From: Streptomyces spiroverticillatus
GTDB taxonomy: Bacteria > Actinomycetota > Actinomycetes > Streptomycetales > Streptomycetaceae
Assembly (NCBI GenBank): GCA_014650415.1
Contig: BMUX01000008.1
Span: 346,852-410,851 of the forward strand
Direction: 5' to 3'
DNA: 64,000 nucleotides
Positions 42,801 to 50,416 of the stretch are shown one piece after another. Position numbers and translations under genes: made by a program. Numbering within the stretch: position 1 is the stretch's first letter; every line of letters begins with the position of its first letter. Under the pieces are notes generated by a model. It was not told the DNA's origin and did no database searches. It saw only the letters and a list, made by a program, of their open reading frames with translations.

Positions 42801-43527
42801 GGCCCGGCCCGTACCCGTCATCACCTCCCCCGAGTGGTCCGGCAGCGAGTCCGGCGGACGCCGCTACACCGCTTTCACCGTCAACACCGAACACCTCAAG
42901 CCCTGGCACACCTTGACGGGCCGTCAGCACTTCTTCATCGACCACGACTGGCTGCACGAGGTCGGTGAGGCCCTCCCCGTCTACAAGCCGCCGCTCAACA
43001 TGCACCGCCTTTACGGGGAGCCGGAGTTGGGCCGCGTCGAGGGAGGCGACGGCGAGCGCCCGGGGGAGAAGTCGGTCGCCGTCCGCTACCTCACCCCGCA
43101 CAACAAGTGGGCCATCCACTCCATGTACCAGGACAACCACTACATGATGGCCCTCGGCCGCGGCGGCCAGACGGTGTGGATGTCCCCGCAGGACGCCGAG
43201 TCGATCGGCGTCGCCGACAACGACTGGATCGAGGCGGTCAACCGCAACGGCGTCGTCACCGCCCGCGCGATCGTCTCCCACAAGATGCCGCCCGGCACCG
43301 TCTACATGAACCACGCCCAGGAGCGCACCGTCGGCGTCCCCCGCACCCAGAAGACCGGCAGACGCGGCGGCATCCACAACTCCCTCACCCGCGTGATGCT
43401 CAAGCCCACCCATCTCGTCGGCGGCTACGCCCAGTTGACGTGGGCCTTCAACTACCTCGGCCCGACCGGCAACCAGCGCGACGAGGTCACCGTCATCCGC
43501 CGCCGCAGCCAGAACGTGGAGTACTGA
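39862..43527 (+). CDS. narG: Respiratory nitrate reductase alpha subunit NarG
   Basis: A 1221-residue molybdenum enzyme subunit that reduces nitrate to nitrite at the cytoplasmic side of the membrane. The FS0 cluster motif is present (STHGVNCTGSCRWKV then EPRGCPRG), as are the Mo-ligand Asp region FYDWYADLPVASP and WGSNVPVTRTPDAHW, and the C-terminal MGD-binding part (TYMNHAQERTVGVP-like). Length agrees with the roughly 1,230-residue family. The start is TTG at 39862, five bases after GGAGGG; no ATG in frame is near. It is the first gene of narGHJI, with one base between it and narH. Expression is likely from the DevR-box promoter. Confidence 0.97.
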   Translation: MRQNQSGAAEALLKAGRYFTRAEVSDDLRTVHRTGGRDGERFYRERWSHDKVVNSTHGVNCTGSCRWKVYVKDGIITWETQATDYPSVGPDRPEYEPRGCPRGASFSWYSYSPTRVRHPYVRGTLLSMYREAKKRLKDPVLAWADIQRDPVRRRTYQQARGKGGLVRATWDEALEIAAAAHVHTIKEHGPDRVAGFSPIPAMSMASHAAGARFHSLIGAPMLSFYDWYADLPVASPQVFGDQTDVPESGDWWDAAYLMMWGSNVPVTRTPDAHWMAEARYRGQKVVTVSPDFADNTKFADEWMHPHPGTDGALALSMGHVILKEFFVDRETPFFRDYVRQYTDLPFLVTLRDTENGLVPHKFLNAADLGQDTENAQWKTVLVDDTTGEPVVPHGTLGHRWGANETPEWNLDLGDTVPRLSLYGEETAEIVLPRFEEDQPGTVRRGVPVRRIGDRLVTTVYDLMLAQYGVARDGLPGEWPTSYDDATQPGTPAWQETLTSVPAAQAARLAREFGETAEKSQGRCMILMGAGTNHWFHSETIYRTFLALLTLTGCQGRNGGGWGHYVGQEKCRPVTGWATLASASDWARPPRHMIGAGWFYLHTDQWRYDTLPAESLASPLAEGAFDGMSGADCLAASARMGWMPSYPTFDRNPLELGAADDPVKAAVAELKAGTLGFAGEDPDAPQNWPRVLNVWRANLLGSSSKGNEYFLKHLLGTHNNLPDDGPRCAPRDVTWHEEDVEGKLDLLMAMDFRMTSTTLLADVVLPAATWYEKHDLSSTDMHPFLHAFTPAVDPPWQARSDYDAFHALARRFGELAGEHLGVRRDVVATALQHDTPGGEMAQPGGVALDWSKGECEPIPGRTMYNLAVVERDYGAIGEKFAALGPLIDKLGVTTKAITFDVGEEVDYLGAKNGTVRGGVADGRPRLDTAQRACEAILSLSGTSNGRLAVQGFETLEKKVGTKMAHLAAEAEGKRVTFADTQARPVPVITSPEWSGSESGGRRYTAFTVNTEHLKPWHTLTGRQHFFIDHDWLHEVGEALPVYKPPLNMHRLYGEPELGRVEGGDGERPGEKSVAVRYLTPHNKWAIHSMYQDNHYMMALGRGGQTVWMSPQDAESIGVADNDWIEAVNRNGVVTARAIVSHKMPPGTVYMNHAQERTVGVPRTQKTGRRGGIHNSLTRVMLKPTHLVGGYAQLTWAFNYLGPTGNQRDEVTVIRRRSQNVEY

Positions 43528-43528
43528 C

Positions 43529-45049
43529 ATGCGTGTCATGACACAGGTCGCGATGGTCATGAACCTCGACAAGTGCATCGGCTGCCACACCTGCTCCGTC
43601 ACCTGCAAGCAGGCTTGGACCAACCGGCAGGGCACCGAGTACGTCTGGTTCAACAACGTCGAGACCCTCCCCGGCCAGGGCTACCCCCGCCGCTGGGAGG
43701 ACCAGGAGCGGTGGAAGGGCGGCTGGGAACGCACCCGTTCCGGCAAGCTCCGGCTGCGCTCCGGCAGCCGCCTCAAGCGCCTCGGCAACCTCTTCGCCAA
43801 CCCCGACCTCCCGGAAATCTCCGACTACTACCAGCCCTGGACGTACGAGTACAAGAACCTCACCGAGGCCCCGGCGGGCGACGACCTGCCCACCGCCCGC
43901 CCGGTCGACACGATCACCGGCGCCCCCATCGACAAAATCGAATGGGGCCCGAACTGGGACGACAACCTCGGCGGCGCGGTCGAGCACGGGCCGCGCGACC
44001 CGATCGTGGAGAAGATCCGCGACGAGGTGGGGGAGAAGATCCGCTTCGAGTTCGAGCAGTCCTTCATGTTCTACCTGCCGCGTCTGTGCGAGCACTGCCT
44101 CAACCCGGCGTGCGTCTCCTCCTGCCCGTCGGGCGCGATGTACAAGCGGTCCGAGGACGGCATCGTCCTGGTCGACCAGGACCAGTGCCGGGGCTGGCGG
44201 ATGTGCGTCAGCTCCTGCCCGTACAAGAAGGTCTACTTCAACCACAGCACCGGCAAGGCCGAGAAGTGCACCTTCTGCTTCCCGCGCATCGAGGTCGGCA
44301 TGCCGACCGTCTGCTCCGAGACCTGCGTGGGCCGCATGCGCTACCTCGGCGTGATGCTGTACGACGCCGACAAGGTCGCCCAAGCGGCGGCCGTCGAGGA
44401 CGAACACGACCTCTACCCCAGCCAGTTGGAGTGTTTCCTCGACCCGCACGACCCGTCCGTGCAGGCAGCCGCACGCGCCGCCGGCATCACCGAGGAGTGG
44501 CTGGAGGCCGCCCGCCGCTCTCCGGTGTACGACCTCATCGCCACCTACCAGGTCGCCCTCCCGCTCCACCCGGAGTACCGCACCATGCCCATGGTCTGGT
44601 ACGTCCCGCCGCTCTCCCCGGTCGTCGAGGCGGTCGCCGCGAGCGGCCACGACGGCGAGGACGCGGGCAACCTCTTCGGCGCGATCGACGCGATGCGCAT
44701 CCCCGTCGAGTACCTCGCCGAGATCCTCACCGCCGGTGACACGGACGTCGTGGACGCGGTCCTGCACCGGATGGCCGCCATGCGCGCCTACATGCGCCGC
44801 ATCAACCTCGGCGAGGACCGCGACGAAACCATCGCCCGCGCGGTCGGCCTGACCGGCGAGGAGATGGAGGACATGTTCCGCCTGCTGGCCATCGCCAAGC
44901 AGGAGGACCGCTTCGTCGTACCGAGCGCGGCCCGTGCCGACGCCGAGGCGCTGACCGAGACGCACCCCTTCGAAGACCCGGGCTGCCCCGTCGCCGAACA
45001 CCCCGACCGCGTGATGCTCAACCTCGGACCCACCCGGAGGAGCGCATGA
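43529..45049 (+). CDS. narH: Respiratory nitrate reductase beta subunit NarH
   Basis: A 506-residue electron-transfer subunit with four iron-sulfur clusters linking NarI haem to NarG. Cys groups: CIGCHTCSVTC near the N-terminus, CEHCLNPACVSSCP, and CRGWRMCVSSCP where Trp replaces a Cys, giving the [3Fe-4S] cluster usual for NarH; then CTFCFPRIEVGMPTVCSETC. The ATG at 43529 lies one base after the narG stop, with GGAG upstream; a GTG at 43532 could also serve. The 3' end overlaps narJ by four bases. No unusual feature was noticed. Confidence 0.97.
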   Translation: MRVMTQVAMVMNLDKCIGCHTCSVTCKQAWTNRQGTEYVWFNNVETLPGQGYPRRWEDQERWKGGWERTRSGKLRLRSGSRLKRLGNLFANPDLPEISDYYQPWTYEYKNLTEAPAGDDLPTARPVDTITGAPIDKIEWGPNWDDNLGGAVEHGPRDPIVEKIRDEVGEKIRFEFEQSFMFYLPRLCEHCLNPACVSSCPSGAMYKRSEDGIVLVDQDQCRGWRMCVSSCPYKKVYFNHSTGKAEKCTFCFPRIEVGMPTVCSETCVGRMRYLGVMLYDADKVAQAAAVEDEHDLYPSQLECFLDPHDPSVQAAARAAGITEEWLEAARRSPVYDLIATYQVALPLHPEYRTMPMVWYVPPLSPVVEAVAASGHDGEDAGNLFGAIDAMRIPVEYLAEILTAGDTDVVDAVLHRMAAMRAYMRRINLGEDRDETIARAVGLTGEEMEDMFRLLAIAKQEDRFVVPSAARADAEALTETHPFEDPGCPVAEHPDRVMLNLGPTRRSA

Positions 45050-45735
45050 CCACCCCCACCCTGACCTCGGACTCCGTCACCCGGCTGATCGCCGGACGCT
45101 GCCTGGAGTACCCCGACTCCCGGCTGTACCAAGACCTGCCGCAGCTCCGCGCCGCGCTCCCCGACGCCTCGCCCGAGGCCGCCGCGCTCCTCACCGGCTT
45201 CCTCGACCACGTCGCCGCCACCGAACCCCTCGACCTCGGCGCGCACTACACCTCCACCTTCGACACCCGCAACCGCCGCTGCCTCTACCTCACCTGGTGG
45301 GCCGACGGCGACACCCGCCGCCGCGGCCTCTCCCTGGTCCGCCTCAAGCAGCTCTACCGCGACCACGGCCTGGAGTACGCCGACGAGGAACTCCCCGACT
45401 TCCTCCCCGTCGCCCTCGACTTCGCCGCCCGCCACCCCGAAGCGGGCACCGCCCTCCTGGAGGAGCACCGGGTCGGCCTCGAACTCCTGCGCCTGGCCGT
45501 CACGGCGGCCTACACCCCGTACACCGCCGTCCTCGAAGCCCTCTGCACCACGCTCCCCGGCCCCTCCCCGCAGACCAAGGAGGAGGCCAAGGCGATGGCC
45601 CGCAAGGGTCCGCCGCAGGAACTCGTCGGCATCGGCTCCCCGCTGGAACCCCTCCTGGAGCCCTTCGGGCCGGGCATCGACCTGCCCCGGCCCAAGGTCG
45701 CCGCCCGCACACAGCCCGAAAGGCCGTCGGCATGA
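45046..45735 (+). CDS. narJ: Nitrate reductase assembly chaperone NarJ
   Basis: A 229-residue cytoplasmic chaperone of the NarJ/DmsD fold that holds apo-NarG until the molybdenum cofactor is inserted. It is mostly helical, with FLDHVAATEPLDLGAHYTSTFDT and LYLTWWADGDTRRRGLSLVRLKQLY as family marks (YVxxFD-like and RG-x-x-L-x-x-L). It overlaps narH and narI by ATGA on each side, so the operon is fully coupled. The last 40 residues are Pro-rich and less conserved. Confidence 0.95.
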   Translation: MTTPTLTSDSVTRLIAGRCLEYPDSRLYQDLPQLRAALPDASPEAAALLTGFLDHVAATEPLDLGAHYTSTFDTRNRRCLYLTWWADGDTRRRGLSLVRLKQLYRDHGLEYADEELPDFLPVALDFAARHPEAGTALLEEHRVGLELLRLAVTAAYTPYTAVLEALCTTLPGPSPQTKEEAKAMARKGPPQELVGIGSPLEPLLEPFGPGIDLPRPKVAARTQPERPSA

Positions 45736-46454
45736 CAGACCTCCTCCTGTGGGGCGTCCTGCCCTACGTCTCGATCGCCCTGCTCGTCGCAGGCACCGTA
45801 TGGCGGGCCCGCTACGACCAGTTCGGCTGGACCTCGCACTCCACCCAGCTCCACGAGTCCCGGCTGCTGCGCATCGGCTCGCCGCTCTTCCACCTCGGGA
45901 TGCTCTTCGTCGTACTCGGCCATGTCGTCGGCCTGCTGATCCCGCAGAGCTGGACCGACGCGATCGGCGTCAGCGACCACACGTACCACCTGATAGCCGT
46001 CGGCACCGGCGCTGTCGCGGGCGCGGCGGCGGCCGCCGGCATCGGCCTGCTCGTCTACCGCCGCCTCAAGGTCCCGGCCGTACGCCGCGCGACCCTGCGC
46101 AGCGACCACCTCATGTACACCTTCCTGCTCGGTGCGATCGTCCTCGGCCTCCTCGCCACGATCCTCAACTCGACCGGCGCGACAGGCGGTTACAACTACC
46201 GCGAGGGCATCTCCCCGTGGTTCCGCTCCCTGTTCACCCTCTCGCCGGACTACGCGCTGATGGCGGGCGCACCCCTCGCCTTCAAGCTGCACATCCTCTT
46301 CGGTTTCACACTGTTCGCGCTGATCCCGTACTCGCGGCTGGTGCACATGTTCAGCGCCCCGGTGAAGTACGTCTTCCGGCCGTACGTGGTCTACCGCAGC
46401 CGGGGCCTGGACAAGATCCCGGCGCAGCGGCGCGGCTGGGAGAACACCCGGTGA
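45732..46454 (+). CDS. narI: Respiratory nitrate reductase gamma subunit NarI
   Basis: A 240-residue membrane subunit with five helices and two b haems that takes electrons from menaquinol. It begins with LLLWGVLPYVSIALLVAGTVW; haem-ligand histidines lie in LFHLGMLFVVLGHVVG and in KLHILFGFTLFALIPYSRLVHMF. The ATG overlaps the narJ stop. It is the last nar gene; 174 bases then separate it from an unrelated membrane gene. There is no narK transporter in the window. Confidence 0.96.
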   Translation: MTDLLLWGVLPYVSIALLVAGTVWRARYDQFGWTSHSTQLHESRLLRIGSPLFHLGMLFVVLGHVVGLLIPQSWTDAIGVSDHTYHLIAVGTGAVAGAAAAAGIGLLVYRRLKVPAVRRATLRSDHLMYTFLLGAIVLGLLATILNSTGATGGYNYREGISPWFRSLFTLSPDYALMAGAPLAFKLHILFGFTLFALIPYSRLVHMFSAPVKYVFRPYVVYRSRGLDKIPAQRRGWENTR

Positions 46455-46628
46455 GGTACGGCCCCTGAAGCCGGGCCGGAACTCCCCGCAGCCACTCTTG
46501 CCCATCCCGGCTCCCAGCGCCCATGATGACCCCAACTCGCCTGCATCACAGGTCGGTTGAGGAAGCGTCACCGGCGTCCGACGCACGGACGGCGCGGGGT
46601 GAAGCACAAGGGCGAGGGGCGGGCGACG

Positions 46629-47438
46629 GTGCGGCAGCCGACAACGGGAGACCCGGGCGCGAGACGTCTGCCGGGCACACCGCCCGCGCAGGGACCGCCG
46701 GCGCCCGTGCTGCTGACCGTGCCGCGTGCGCGGCGCGGACCCGTGTGGTGGCTGGGCTGGCTGGTGCCCGTGATCGCCGCGTACCGGCTGTGCACGCCGA
46801 CCCGCGAGGGCCGCATCGAGGACCCCGTCGTCAAGAAGGCGCACCTGTGGCGGCTGGTGCTCGGTCTCGTGCTGACCGTCGGCGCGTGGCTGGGACTCGG
46901 GCTGGTGCCGCTGCGGGAGATCCCCGACCGGTTCTTCGAGAGCTTCGGGTGGGGCCTCAGCGCGGTCCAGATGAACTTCTACGTCGCCTGGTTCGTGATC
47001 GCGATGACCCCGCGGGGCCGCAAGCGGGCCGCCGCCGCGAGGTGGCGCGGCCCGCTGCTCGCGTTCGTGCTGACGATGGCCGCGTTCATCCTCACGCCCC
47101 TGGACCTGTCCCAGTGGCCGCCGACCTGGTCCTGGGCCACGGTCCTCGGCGGGTGGCTGGTCCTCTTCAGCGGGTTCGGGGGCCTCCTGCTCGTCCTCAA
47201 CGGAGGGCGCACGGCCGACATCAACGACGCGCTTCCTGCCGTCGTCCCCTTCTTCACCGTGCTGGCCGTCGTCCTGCCGTCCATCGGCGACCCCATGTAC
47301 GACCAGGTCTCGACGCCGACGCGCCTGGTGCTGGGGCTGACCGGCCCGGTGACGCTGGTGCTGCTGACGCGCTGGGAACTGCGCAGGCTGCGGACGATCC
47401 ACGGGGTGCGGCTGTCGGACATGTGGCGGCGGCCATGA
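46629..47438 (+). CDS. Membrane protein of unknown function
   Basis: A protein of about 269 residues with six hydrophobic segments, starting after a basic, Pro-rich cytoplasmic tail (VRQPTTGDPGARRLPGTPPA). Helices include RRGPVWWLGWLVPVIAAYRL, LVLGLVLTVGAWLGLGLV and VLLTRWELRRLRT. No family is recognised; the WWLGWLVPVIAAYRLCTPTREGR stretch recalls DUF-type proteins with cytoplasmic Arg loops. GTG 46629 was chosen for its GAGGGG 9 bases upstream; GTG 46599 and TTG 46557 are alternatives. Its stop overlaps the next gene (ATGA), so the pair is translationally coupled. Confidence 0.65.
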   Translation: MRQPTTGDPGARRLPGTPPAQGPPAPVLLTVPRARRGPVWWLGWLVPVIAAYRLCTPTREGRIEDPVVKKAHLWRLVLGLVLTVGAWLGLGLVPLREIPDRFFESFGWGLSAVQMNFYVAWFVIAMTPRGRKRAAAARWRGPLLAFVLTMAAFILTPLDLSQWPPTWSWATVLGGWLVLFSGFGGLLLVLNGGRTADINDALPAVVPFFTVLAVVLPSIGDPMYDQVSTPTRLVLGLTGPVTLVLLTRWELRRLRTIHGVRLSDMWRRP

Positions 47439-48082
47439 GGCAGGACGAGCGGCCCGGCGGCGACGTGGACTGGGCGGGGAAACGGCCCGGCGACGACGTG
47501 GACTGGTCGGGGAAGAGGCCCGGCGACGACGTGGACTGGGCGGGGGAGTGGCGCTGGCACGACGCGCCGTGGGCGGGCAACGCGGCCATCCTGCTCGGGT
47601 TCTGCGCGGTGTCCGGCCTGGGCTGGCTGTCCGGTACGAGGACGGGCGTACGGATCAGCGTCCTCGCCGTGGCGGCGGCGGGCCTGCTGATCCTCTTCAA
47701 CGCGCTGGCCCTGAAGCGGCTTCGCCGGGAGACCGGACTCGACCACCGCCGGCTCGCCGCCGTCATGCGGCTCTCCCGGCGCGAGGAGATCCCGGCCGAC
47801 CCGGTGGCCCGGCGGGCGATGTTCCACCTGGTCCGGCTGCAGAACAGCAAGCGGGCGGGCGGGCGCTGGATGCGGCCCGCGTGCGCGGTGCTGATGCTGC
47901 TGGTGGCGGTCGTGCAACTGCTCGCCGGGAACCTGGCCCTCGGTGCGGGCCTGCTGCTGGCGGCGGCCTACCTGGCCTCGCGGTTCAGCGTGGTGGCCCG
48001 CCTCCAGGCCCGGCTCGACCGCCTGGAGGCCCGCCTCGCACCGGAGTTCGCGGCGGGGCGGGCACCCGGGCAGCCGGAGTGA
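47435..48082 (+). CDS. Membrane protein with an N-terminal DVDW tandem repeat
   Basis: A 215-residue protein. Residues 6-38 are three 11-residue units RPGxDVDWxGK, perfect at protein level and near perfect in DNA (33 bp each, 47450-47548). Two hydrophobic hairpins follow, NAAILLGFCAVSGLGWLSG with VAAAGLLILFNALALK, and ACAVLMLLVAVVQLLAGNLA with AGLLLAAAYLA, separated by a basic helix LRRETGLDHRRLAAVMRLS. The last 30 residues form a coiled-coil-like VVARLQARLDRLEARLAPE. No known family was recognised. The ATG overlaps the upstream stop codon, so it should be made with that membrane protein. Confidence 0.75.
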   Translation: MRQDERPGGDVDWAGKRPGDDVDWSGKRPGDDVDWAGEWRWHDAPWAGNAAILLGFCAVSGLGWLSGTRTGVRISVLAVAAAGLLILFNALALKRLRRETGLDHRRLAAVMRLSRREEIPADPVARRAMFHLVRLQNSKRAGGRWMRPACAVLMLLVAVVQLLAGNLALGAGLLLAAAYLASRFSVVARLQARLDRLEARLAPEFAAGRAPGQPE

Positions 48083-48098
48083 GCCTTCTGCGGCCTCG

Positions 48099-48509
48099 TC
48101 AGCCGCGCTGGGGCCAGACCGGGCCCTCGTCGGTCCAGACGACGCCCTTGTTGCGGCACAGGCAGAAGGGGTGGCCGATCGGGTCGGTGAAGACCTGCCA
48201 GCCGTAGCCCTCGGGGCCGATGAAGTCCTGCCGCAGCGTCGCCCCCAGGTCGAGGACCCGGCGCTGCTCGGGCTCGATCTCGTCCACCTCGAAGTCGAGG
48301 TGGAACTGCTTGGGGTGCTCGGTGTCGGGCCACTGCGGGGCGCGGTAGTCGTCCACCCGGATGAAGGCCAGCTCGATCTCGCCGAACTGGATCCCGGCCC
48401 AGTCCGCGTCGCTGCCTTCCTTGATCGGACGGCCGGTCACCTCGGAGTAGAAGGCGGCCAGCTTCATGGTGTCCGGGCAGTCGATGATGAAGTCGGTGAG
48501 TCGCAGCAT
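48099..48509 (-). CDS. VOC-superfamily (glyoxalase/bleomycin-resistance-like) protein
   Basis: A 136-residue protein of two paired beta-alpha-beta-beta-beta modules. LTDFIIDCPDTMKLAAFYSEVTGRP starts the first module; QFHLDFEVDEIE gives the second, with GWQVFTDPIGHPFCLC at the end. The His of QFHLD and the Glu-like positions in FEVDE are plausible metal ligands. Such small proteins bind or modify small molecules; no substrate can be assigned. It starts at ATG 48509 and ends 17 bases from the convergent membrane gene. No operon partner is visible. Confidence 0.88.
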   Translation of the reverse strand: MLRLTDFIIDCPDTMKLAAFYSEVTGRPIKEGSDADWAGIQFGEIELAFIRVDDYRAPQWPDTEHPKQFHLDFEVDEIEPEQRRVLDLGATLRQDFIGPEGYGWQVFTDPIGHPFCLCRNKGVVWTDEGPVWPQRG

Positions 48510-48579
48510 GCGGCGATCCTGCCACAGGCCCGCCTCGGACTGCGAGGGAGTTTCCCCCTGGTCAGCGGCGCAGGCCAGG

Positions 48580-49089
48580 TCACCTGCCGAGCGGCAGCTC
48601 GGCGAGGCCGCGCCAGCCGTCGTCCGTGAGCGCGACCACGTACACGCACGTCACCTCCGTACGGATCGGCAGACGGCCCGTGACGCGATCCGCGATCTCG
48701 GCGGCGGCACGCTCCTCCGCGTCCAGCGCCACGGTGACGTGCACCGGCGGCTCCAGCCCGAACCGGCCGCCGTACGGGACCTGCTCGGGGAACGCAGCAC
48801 GCACGGCGGCGGCCCGAGCATGCAGCTCGGGCACCGGGACGCCGACGAACCCGCCTGCCCGCTCAACTTCCTTCAGCAGTACGGGAATCCGGCCGGTCCC
48901 CGCTGCGACGCGGAGCCGGTCCAGGTCTGCCGCACCGATCCGGTCGGCCGGCAGCCACGGGTAGAGCAGCGTCGCATGCGCCGGGACCCCCGGGCGTACG
49001 GCCCGGGGGTCCACCTCGGCGGCGAGTTCCAGCAGGGGGTCGGCGTCCGGCAGCAGTGCCAGTACGGCTGTCGTTCCCGGCGTCGGCAT
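48580..49089 (-). CDS. 2'-5' RNA ligase superfamily protein (2H phosphoesterase)
   Basis: A 169-residue protein with both H-x-T signature motifs of the 2H fold, HATLLYP in the first half and HVTVAL in the second. Members cleave or ligate 2',5' or cyclic phosphate bonds in RNA or small molecules such as ADP-ribose 1'',2''-cyclic phosphate. The fold usually has 170-190 residues, in agreement here. ATG 49089 has GTGAGGAC upstream and is preferred to GTG 49101. It lies near VOC and AI-2E-type genes with no clear link. Confidence 0.85.
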   Translation of the reverse strand: MPTPGTTAVLALLPDADPLLELAAEVDPRAVRPGVPAHATLLYPWLPADRIGAADLDRLRVAAGTGRIPVLLKEVERAGGFVGVPVPELHARAAAVRAAFPEQVPYGGRFGLEPPVHVTVALDAEERAAAEIADRVTGRLPIRTEVTCVYVVALTDDGWRGLAELPLGR

Positions 49090-49134
49090 GGTCGTCCTCA
49101 CCCGTTTCCAGAGTCGCGCTCCACCGTAGTGGCG

Positions 49135-50238
49135 CTACGCCTCACCGGCTCCCTGTGGAGAGCTGTCCGCCAGTGGTTCCGGTGCGGCGGTGACGAGCTG
49201 GTCGCGGAGGTAGTTCCAGACGACCGCCAGCAGCGCCGCGGCGGGCACGGCCAGCAGGCTGCCCACCACGCCGGCCAGATTGCCGCCCAGCACCACGACC
49301 ATGAGCACCACGCCCGCGTGCAGCCCCAGCCCACGGCTCTGGATCATCGGCTGGAAGACATTGCCCTCCAACTGCTGCACCACCACGATGATCACCAGCA
49401 CGATCAGGGCGTCCCCGAAGCCGTTGGACACCCACGCGATCAGCACCGACACGAACCCCGCGAACAGCGCGCCCACGATCGGCACGAACGCGGAGACGAA
49501 CGTCAGCACCGCCAGCGGCAGCACCAGAGGTACCCCCAGCACCCACAGCCCGATCCCGATGAACACCGCGTCCAGCAGCCCCACCAGCGCCTGCGACCGC
49601 ACGAAGGTGCCCAGCGTGCGCCAGCACCGCCGCGCCACGACCGGCAGATCGGTGGCGGCCCGCCCCGGCAGCTGACGGCCCAGCCACGGCAGGAAACGCG
49701 AACCGTCCTTGAGGAAGAAGAACATCAGGAACAACGCCAGCACCGCGGTGATCAGGCTGTTGACCACCGTGCTGACCCCGGTCCCGAAGGCGGTGAGCAC
49801 ACTGCCCGCGCTGTCCTGGATGCGCTTGACCGCCTCGTCGAGGGCCTGGGTGATCTGGTCGTCGCCGATGTTCAGCGGTGGCCCCGCCGCCCACTCGCGC
49901 ACCTGCTGGATGCCCGCGACCACACTGTCGCTGAGCTGCCCCGCCTGGGACGCCACGGGCAGCGCGATGAGCGCCGCGACCCCCGCGACCACCAGCAGGA
50001 ATACCAGGGTCACCAGCCCGGCGGCCGGGGCCGGCCGCCAGCCGTGCCGCCGCAGGAAACGCACCGGCGGCCAGGTGAGGGTGGTGAGCAGCAGGGCCAC
50101 GACGACCGGCCAGAACACCGACCACATCTGCCCCACGAGCCATAGCACCGCAGCGACCGCCACCAGCACCAGCAGCAGATCAAGAGATATACGGGCCACC
50201 CGCCGAAGGGCGGCGGCAGATTTCGCGGAACTCAACAT
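49135..50238 (-). CDS. AI-2E family transporter (TqsA/YdiK type)
   Basis: A 367-residue membrane protein with about eight helices. The N-terminal pair RISLDLLLVLVAVAAVLWLVGQ and FWPVVVALLLTTLTWPPVRFLRRHG precedes a long soluble segment (about 100-185) and the FFFLKDGSRFLP motif typical of the family, ending with a bundle containing LPLAVLTFVSAFVPIVGALFAGF and GLGLHAGVVLMVVVLGGNLAGVVGSLLAVPAAALL. Studied members move autoinducer-2, or act as Na+/H+ antiporters in some bacteria; the substrate here is unknown. ATG 50238 is used but GTG 50277 is possible; neither has a clear ribosome site. Repeats lie just upstream. Confidence 0.88.
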   Translation of the reverse strand: MLSSAKSAAALRRVARISLDLLLVLVAVAAVLWLVGQMWSVFWPVVVALLLTTLTWPPVRFLRRHGWRPAPAAGLVTLVFLLVVAGVAALIALPVASQAGQLSDSVVAGIQQVREWAAGPPLNIGDDQITQALDEAVKRIQDSAGSVLTAFGTGVSTVVNSLITAVLALFLMFFFLKDGSRFLPWLGRQLPGRAATDLPVVARRCWRTLGTFVRSQALVGLLDAVFIGIGLWVLGVPLVLPLAVLTFVSAFVPIVGALFAGFVSVLIAWVSNGFGDALIVLVIIVVVQQLEGNVFQPMIQSRGLGLHAGVVLMVVVLGGNLAGVVGSLLAVPAAALLAVVWNYLRDQLVTAAPEPLADSSPQGAGEA

Positions 50239-50290
50239 GCCGGGACATTCTGCCAGCCGCAGGAGGCCGACGATCACCCGGAACTGACGG

Positions 50291-50398
50291 CCCGTGCCCG
50301 CACCCGAACGACGGCCCGTGCCCGCACCCGAACGACGGCCCGTGCACGAACCCGAACGCAGGTCCGTGCACGAACCCGAACGCAGGTCCGTGCACGGG
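50291..50398. repeat. 24-bp tandem repeat, 4.5 copies, between two leftward genes
   Basis: Units CCCGTGCCCGCACCCGAACG followed by ACGG begin at 50291 and 50315; two more with small changes (CCCGTGCACGAACCCGAACG then CAGG) begin at 50339 and 50363, and half a unit follows at 50387. Each is exactly 24 bases. They lie 18 bases from the stop of the MpaB/EF-hand gene. No spacers, so not CRISPR. Confidence 0.9.
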
Positions 50399-50416
50399 CC
50401 CCCATGCCCGAGGGTC

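Noticed and set aside
50291..50398. Regular repeats considered as a CRISPR array.
   Set aside because: Copies are directly joined without spacers and no cas gene is in the window.
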